A stretch of DNA of 64,000 nt from Luteimonas chenhongjianii (GTDB lineage Bacteria; Pseudomonadota; Gammaproteobacteria; Xanthomonadales; Xanthomonadaceae). The position numbers and the translations under genes were made by a program. The notes under the pieces were generated by a model. The model did not search any database. It saw only the letters and a list, made by a program, of their open reading frames with translations, and had not been told where the DNA came from. The stretch's first letter is position 1. Every line of letters starts with the position of its first letter. The stretch lies in contig NZ_CP023406.1 of the NCBI RefSeq assembly GCF_002327105.1, forward strand, positions 2,232,001 through 2,296,000. Direction: 5' to 3'. Positions 60,911 to 64,000 of this stretch are shown here, in pieces.

Positions 60911-61902
60911 CACCAGCGCTGGTGCACGTAGGGCTTGATGTCCTGTTCGTAGATGCGCGCGACCGCGTCCATGGTCTGCGGGGACAGGGCTGGCAGGCCG
61001 GCCGCGCCGATGTTGGCCAGCGCCTGCGCGGGATTGCGCGCGCCGGGGATGACCACCGACACCGCTTCGTCCATCAGGATCCAGCGCAGCGCCAGCTGGG
61101 CCAGCGTGACGCCCTCGGGCACCAGCGGGCGCAGCTTCTCGACCGCCGCCAGGCCGACCACGTAAGGCACGCCAGCGAAGGTCTCGCCCACGTCGAAGGC
61201 CTCGCCATGGCGGTTGAACTGGCGATGGTCGTCGGCTTCGAAGCGCGTATCGGCGGTGAATTTCCCGCTCAGCAGGCCGCTGGCGAGCGGTACGCGCACG
61301 ATCACCGCCACGCCGCGCCGCTGCGCCTGGCGGAAGAACAGCTCGGCCGGGCGCAGGCGGAACATGTTGTAGATGATCTGCACGCTGGCCACACCGGGGA
61401 ACTCGATGGCCTTGAGCCCCTCTTCCACGCGCTCCACGCTGACGCCGTAGCGGACGATCTTGCCGCGCTCGACCAGGCGGTCCATGCGCTCGAAGATCTC
61501 CGGGTGGTAATACGCGTCGGTCGGCGGGCAATGCAGTTGCACCAGCTCGAGCGCGTCGGCCTCGAGGTTACGCAGGCTGCGATCGATCCAGGATTCGAGG
61601 TTCTCCGCGCTGTAGCCGTCCACCGTCTGCGCGGGCAGGCGTCGGCCGGCCTTGGTCGCGACGAACGGACGCTCGCCGCCGCGCTCCTTCAGCACGCGCG
61701 CGATCAGGCGCTCGGAGTGGCCGTCGCCGTAAACGTCGGCGGTATCGATGAAGTCCAGACCGGCATCGAGCGCGGCGTGCAGGGCGGCGGTCGACTGGCC
61801 ATCGTCCACCTGCCCCCAGGCTGCGCCGATGGCCCACGCGCCAAAGCCCACCTCGCCGACGCTGCGACCGCTGCGGCCGAAAGGTCTGGAACGCATCATC
61901 AT
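60910..61902 (-). CDS. Aldo/keto reductase (Tas/YghZ-like group)
   Basis: 330 residues, (beta/alpha)8 NADPH-dependent oxidoreductase. LGRSG-type start (RPFGRSGRSVGEVGFGAWAI), FIDTADVYGDGHSERLIARV with catalytic Asp/Tyr, VATKAGRR with Lys, and ELVQLHCPPTDAYYHPEIFE with the catalytic-site His. It would reduce aldehydes or ketones; the physiological substrate is unknown. Start ambiguity: three consecutive Met codons. Followed directly by the GNAT-TadA gene, overlapping by one base. Confidence 0.9.
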   Translation of the reverse strand: MMMRSRPFGRSGRSVGEVGFGAWAIGAAWGQVDDGQSTAALHAALDAGLDFIDTADVYGDGHSERLIARVLKERGGERPFVATKAGRRLPAQTVDGYSAENLESWIDRSLRNLEADALELVQLHCPPTDAYYHPEIFERMDRLVERGKIVRYGVSVERVEEGLKAIEFPGVASVQIIYNMFRLRPAELFFRQAQRRGVAVIVRVPLASGLLSGKFTADTRFEADDHRQFNRHGEAFDVGETFAGVPYVVGLAAVEKLRPLVPEGVTLAQLALRWILMDEAVSVVIPGARNPAQALANIGAAGLPALSPQTMDAVARIYEQDIKPYVHQRW

Positions 61903-62208
61903 GGCTCTGCAAGGGAACAAACGGGCTGCAAAGTTTAGCCCCTCCAGGGCCACGATCACCCTCGGTCATCTCCGATGGCAGACGGCATCGGGCGCCGCGC
62001 ACGGCATGGGCAACCTCTCGGGCTAATCGATTCATGCCGCGCTCGTGCAAGCCAGAGGTCAACCGCCTTGCGCTGAGGATGCAAGCAGCCCGGCGGCCTT
62101 CGTCCACAGCCAGCTGCCTGGGGGCCGAGGATCTGCAGGCGCATTCCGCCATGCGGTCTGCGGACGCGCACCGTCTCGCCCACGATCCCGGTGGCGAGGA
62201 GCGCGCGC
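61903..62208. other. Intergenic region between two aldo/keto reductase genes
   Basis: 306 bp. Short open frames have no recognised product. No strong hairpin, tRNA, or repeat was seen. It presumably carries the promoter of the reductase-GNAT/TadA pair and the end of the second reductase transcript. Confidence 0.4.
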
Positions 62209-63066
62209 CTATCCGCCGAATACGGGGAACCTGCTCGCCTCCCCATAGTCTGTATCGCGCTCCACGTTCACCAACGTGTCCATGTCGGCATCGGAGATGG
62301 TGAAATCGAGTTCGGCGTTGTCCTTCAGGTGCTCGGGATTGGTGGTCTTGGGCAGCGGCAGCAGCCCGAGCTGCAGGCAATAGCGGATGCACAGCTGCGC
62401 GACGCTCACGCCGTATCCCTGCGCCATCGCGGCGAGGCTGCGGTCCTCGAGTACGGCCCCGTGCGCAACGGGCGAATAGGCTTCGACCAGGAGGCCTTTG
62501 CTTTTCGAATAGTCGATCAGCTCGAACGGCGTGTTGCCCACATGCGCCAGGAGCTGGTTGACGGACGGTTTCACGGTCGCGTTGTCGATGATGTTGTCCA
62601 GGTCGACCTGCTCGAAATTGGACACGCCGATTGCGCGGAGCTTGCCTGCGGCCTGTGCCTCCTCGAGCGCGCGCCAGGCCTGCAGGTTGCCCTCGAGGAA
62701 ATGCTCTCCCTTGCGGAACGCCGACCACGGTTGCGGGCTGTGGATGAGCATCAGGTCGATGTGTTCGACCGCCAGCGCCTTGAGCGAGCCGTCGATCCTG
62801 GCCCGCGCGTCGGCGAGCGTCTTGCTCTCGGCGGCGAGCTTGGTGGTCAGGAAGATCTCGTCGCGGGCAACGCCGCTGGTGCGCAACCCCTCCCCCACGC
62901 CCCGCTCGTTCTCGTAGGCCTGGGCCGTGTCGATGTGGCGGTAGCCGATTTCGATCGCCCGTCGCAGCAGACCTGCGGCCGCATCGTCGGCGATCAGCCA
63001 GGTGCCCAGCCCCAGCTTCGGGATCCGGACGCCGTTGGACAGCGTGTAGTAGTCATCGAGGATCAT
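62209..63066 (-). CDS. Aldo/keto reductase (2,5-diketogluconate/methylglyoxal reductase group)
   Basis: 285 residues. AKR signature set: YRHIDTAQAYENERGVGEGL (catalytic Asp and Tyr), LTTKLAAE (Lys), DLMLIHSPQPWSAFRKGEHF (His), and AIGVSNFEQVDLDN. C-terminal PKTTNPEHLKDNAELDFTIS binds NADPH. The group reduces diketogluconate or small aldehydes. The start MILDDYYTLSNGV overlaps the stop of the upstream cupin gene (ATGA), so the two are coupled. Confidence 0.9.
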   Translation of the reverse strand: MILDDYYTLSNGVRIPKLGLGTWLIADDAAAGLLRRAIEIGYRHIDTAQAYENERGVGEGLRTSGVARDEIFLTTKLAAESKTLADARARIDGSLKALAVEHIDLMLIHSPQPWSAFRKGEHFLEGNLQAWRALEEAQAAGKLRAIGVSNFEQVDLDNIIDNATVKPSVNQLLAHVGNTPFELIDYSKSKGLLVEAYSPVAHGAVLEDRSLAAMAQGYGVSVAQLCIRYCLQLGLLPLPKTTNPEHLKDNAELDFTISDADMDTLVNVERDTDYGEASRFPVFGG

Positions 63067-63494
63067 GGCGCCGCCCTTTGCGTGGATTGCGTCGATACCG
63101 GCTCCAGATACTGCGCGTCGGTGACCTTCTCCATCCACGTCACGGGGGAGCCGTCGACCGATTCCTGGATGGCTATATGGGTCATCGCTTCATGCTCGGT
63201 CGCGCCATGCCAATGCTTGCTGTCGGCCGGGCACCACACGATGTCGCCCGCGTGGAACTCGTACTTCGGGCCGCCGTCGACCTGGGTCCAACCGATGCCC
63301 TCGGTGACGATCAGGGTCTGGCCCGCCGGATGCGTGTGCCATGCCGTCCGCGCGCCCGGCTCGAAGTGCACGATCGCGCCGCTGACCCGCGACGGATCGG
63401 GCCGCTGGAACTGTCCGGTGATCGTCACCTCGCCGGTGAAATATTCCGCCGGTCCGGCCACGGCCTTCATTTCGGCCTTGCGTGCAATGTCCAT
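63063..63494 (-). CDS. Cupin-domain protein (mandelonitrile-lyase-like family)
   Basis: 143-residue single cupin. VSGAIVHFEPGARTAWHTHP and LIVTEGIGWTQVDGG with the metal ligands (His in WHTHPAGQ, Glu in the second segment is absent, Gln is present), then IVWCPADSKHWHGATEHEAM with the last His. The sequence pattern is that of small cupins annotated as carboxymuconolactone- or mandelonitrile-lyase-like. GGAGGAAGG is before the start. It is transcribed with, and overlaps, the reductase gene downstream. Confidence 0.85.
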   Translation of the reverse strand: MDIARKAEMKAVAGPAEYFTGEVTITGQFQRPDPSRVSGAIVHFEPGARTAWHTHPAGQTLIVTEGIGWTQVDGGPKYEFHAGDIVWCPADSKHWHGATEHEAMTHIAIQESVDGSPVTWMEKVTDAQYLEPVSTQSTQRAAP

Positions 63495-64000
63495 GTCGAC
63501 CTTCCTCCTGCGCCTAAGTGCGCCAGGGCGTCTGCGGCCAGCGGCGACAGGCCTGCCGCCACTTCCAGCCAGTGCGTCGTTCTGCGGCCGGCCTGCAGCG
63601 GCTGGGAGCACGGCGAGGCGATTACGGGGCATTCCTGCGGCGCGGGGCGATGACGAACTTCATACGCCGGCCTCTGTAGGGCCTTGTGACGGATTTCCGA
63701 ATCACTTCCCGGGCCGCCCGGACGTGCTCGAGATCCGACTCATCCGGGTCGCATGCCGCGATTCGCGCTTTGGCAATACGCGTCGATCGGAGGTCAGTCC
63801 TTACCCCGCGGCAAGTCCGTCATGACGTGCCAGGCATGTATTGACGGACAACTGTCGGCTTTCAGATCGCTGGAGTAAAAAAAAGTACCGGCAGGGACTG
63901 CATGGCCCCCGACGATACCTGGATGCTGGAAAATCAAGAGCGGAAATGCCCATCACATGGGCTGCAAGGGCGGCTCCCGAGCACCGATGGCGCCCGATAG
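63495..64000. other. Right end, no confident gene
   Basis: About 506 bp upstream of the cupin gene to the window edge. Contains an A-run, TAAAAAAAAG, near 63876 and a 32-codon open frame (63902-64000) preceded by AGGGA, which is too short to trust. A gene continuing beyond the window cannot be excluded. Confidence 0.35.

Noticed and set aside
63902..64000. 32-codon ORF ending exactly at the window edge
   Set aside because: Too short, no recognisable sequence, and its stop at the edge is coincidence; coding potential cannot be supported.

Overview
The window is high-GC gammaproteobacterial chromosome, most like Xanthomonadaceae/Lysobacteraceae (Luteimonas or Lysobacter type). This is inferred from a methionine synthase split into two overlapping genes, a giant NAD-dependent glutamate dehydrogenase, the roxA, slyX and DUF2058 context, a YtrA-type operon whose operator has GGTG-N16-CACC geometry, and a dif-like site. 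No sequence search was run, so genus is not settled.

Layout. 1-10.9 kb: 2-oxoglutarate dehydrogenase operon sucA-sucB-lpdA (minus; lpdA is cut by the window edge), an acetyltransferase coupled to roxA, a VOC protein, purB and fumC. 10.9-15.9 kb: a minus-strand envelope/regulatory block. It holds two DUF2884 proteins flanking a GSGD-repeat beta-helix protein, and a GntR(YtrA)-ABC transporter operon with a readable promoter overlapped by its operator. 16-20.2 kb (plus): a glutathione peroxidase, two FKBP isomerases, slyX, a DUF2058 protein and a secreted beta-rich protein. 20.5-25.3 kb (minus): a methionine-cycle operon, ArsR-methyltransferase regulator - homocysteine methyltransferase half - methionine synthase half, joined by ATGA overlaps, with a 24-bp dyad at the first gene's ribosome binding site. 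25.5-36 kb (plus): acyl-CoA dehydrogenase, NAD-GDH, NAD kinase, 5'-nucleotidase, a spermidine-synthase-like protein and an L,D-transpeptidase.

36-50 kb is an accessory region with looser gene packing, gene fragments and duplications: MoaF/SnoaL proteins, pirin, a multi-TM MFS transporter, and a LysR regulator divergent from an alcohol dehydrogenase - MBL hydrolase - aldehyde dehydrogenase - isochorismatase-like - isochorismatase-like - GNAT cluster. A decayed second copy of the aldehyde dehydrogenase 3' end plus an isochorismatase follows. The region ends at a dif-like XerCD site (50107-50134), about 85 bp upstream of a tyrosine recombinase gene with a complete catalytic set and a convergent, N-terminally eroded ssb. 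This may be the chromosome terminus, a dif-integrated element, or both.

51.8-64 kb returns to core genes: a YeiH-type exporter with a coupled Cys-rich small protein, a tRNA-Ala/tRNA-Glu operon with clear promoter and terminator, DUF1249, the divergent ppsR/ppsA pair, orn, DUF2721, a GNAT-TadA fusion, two aldo/keto reductases and a cupin.
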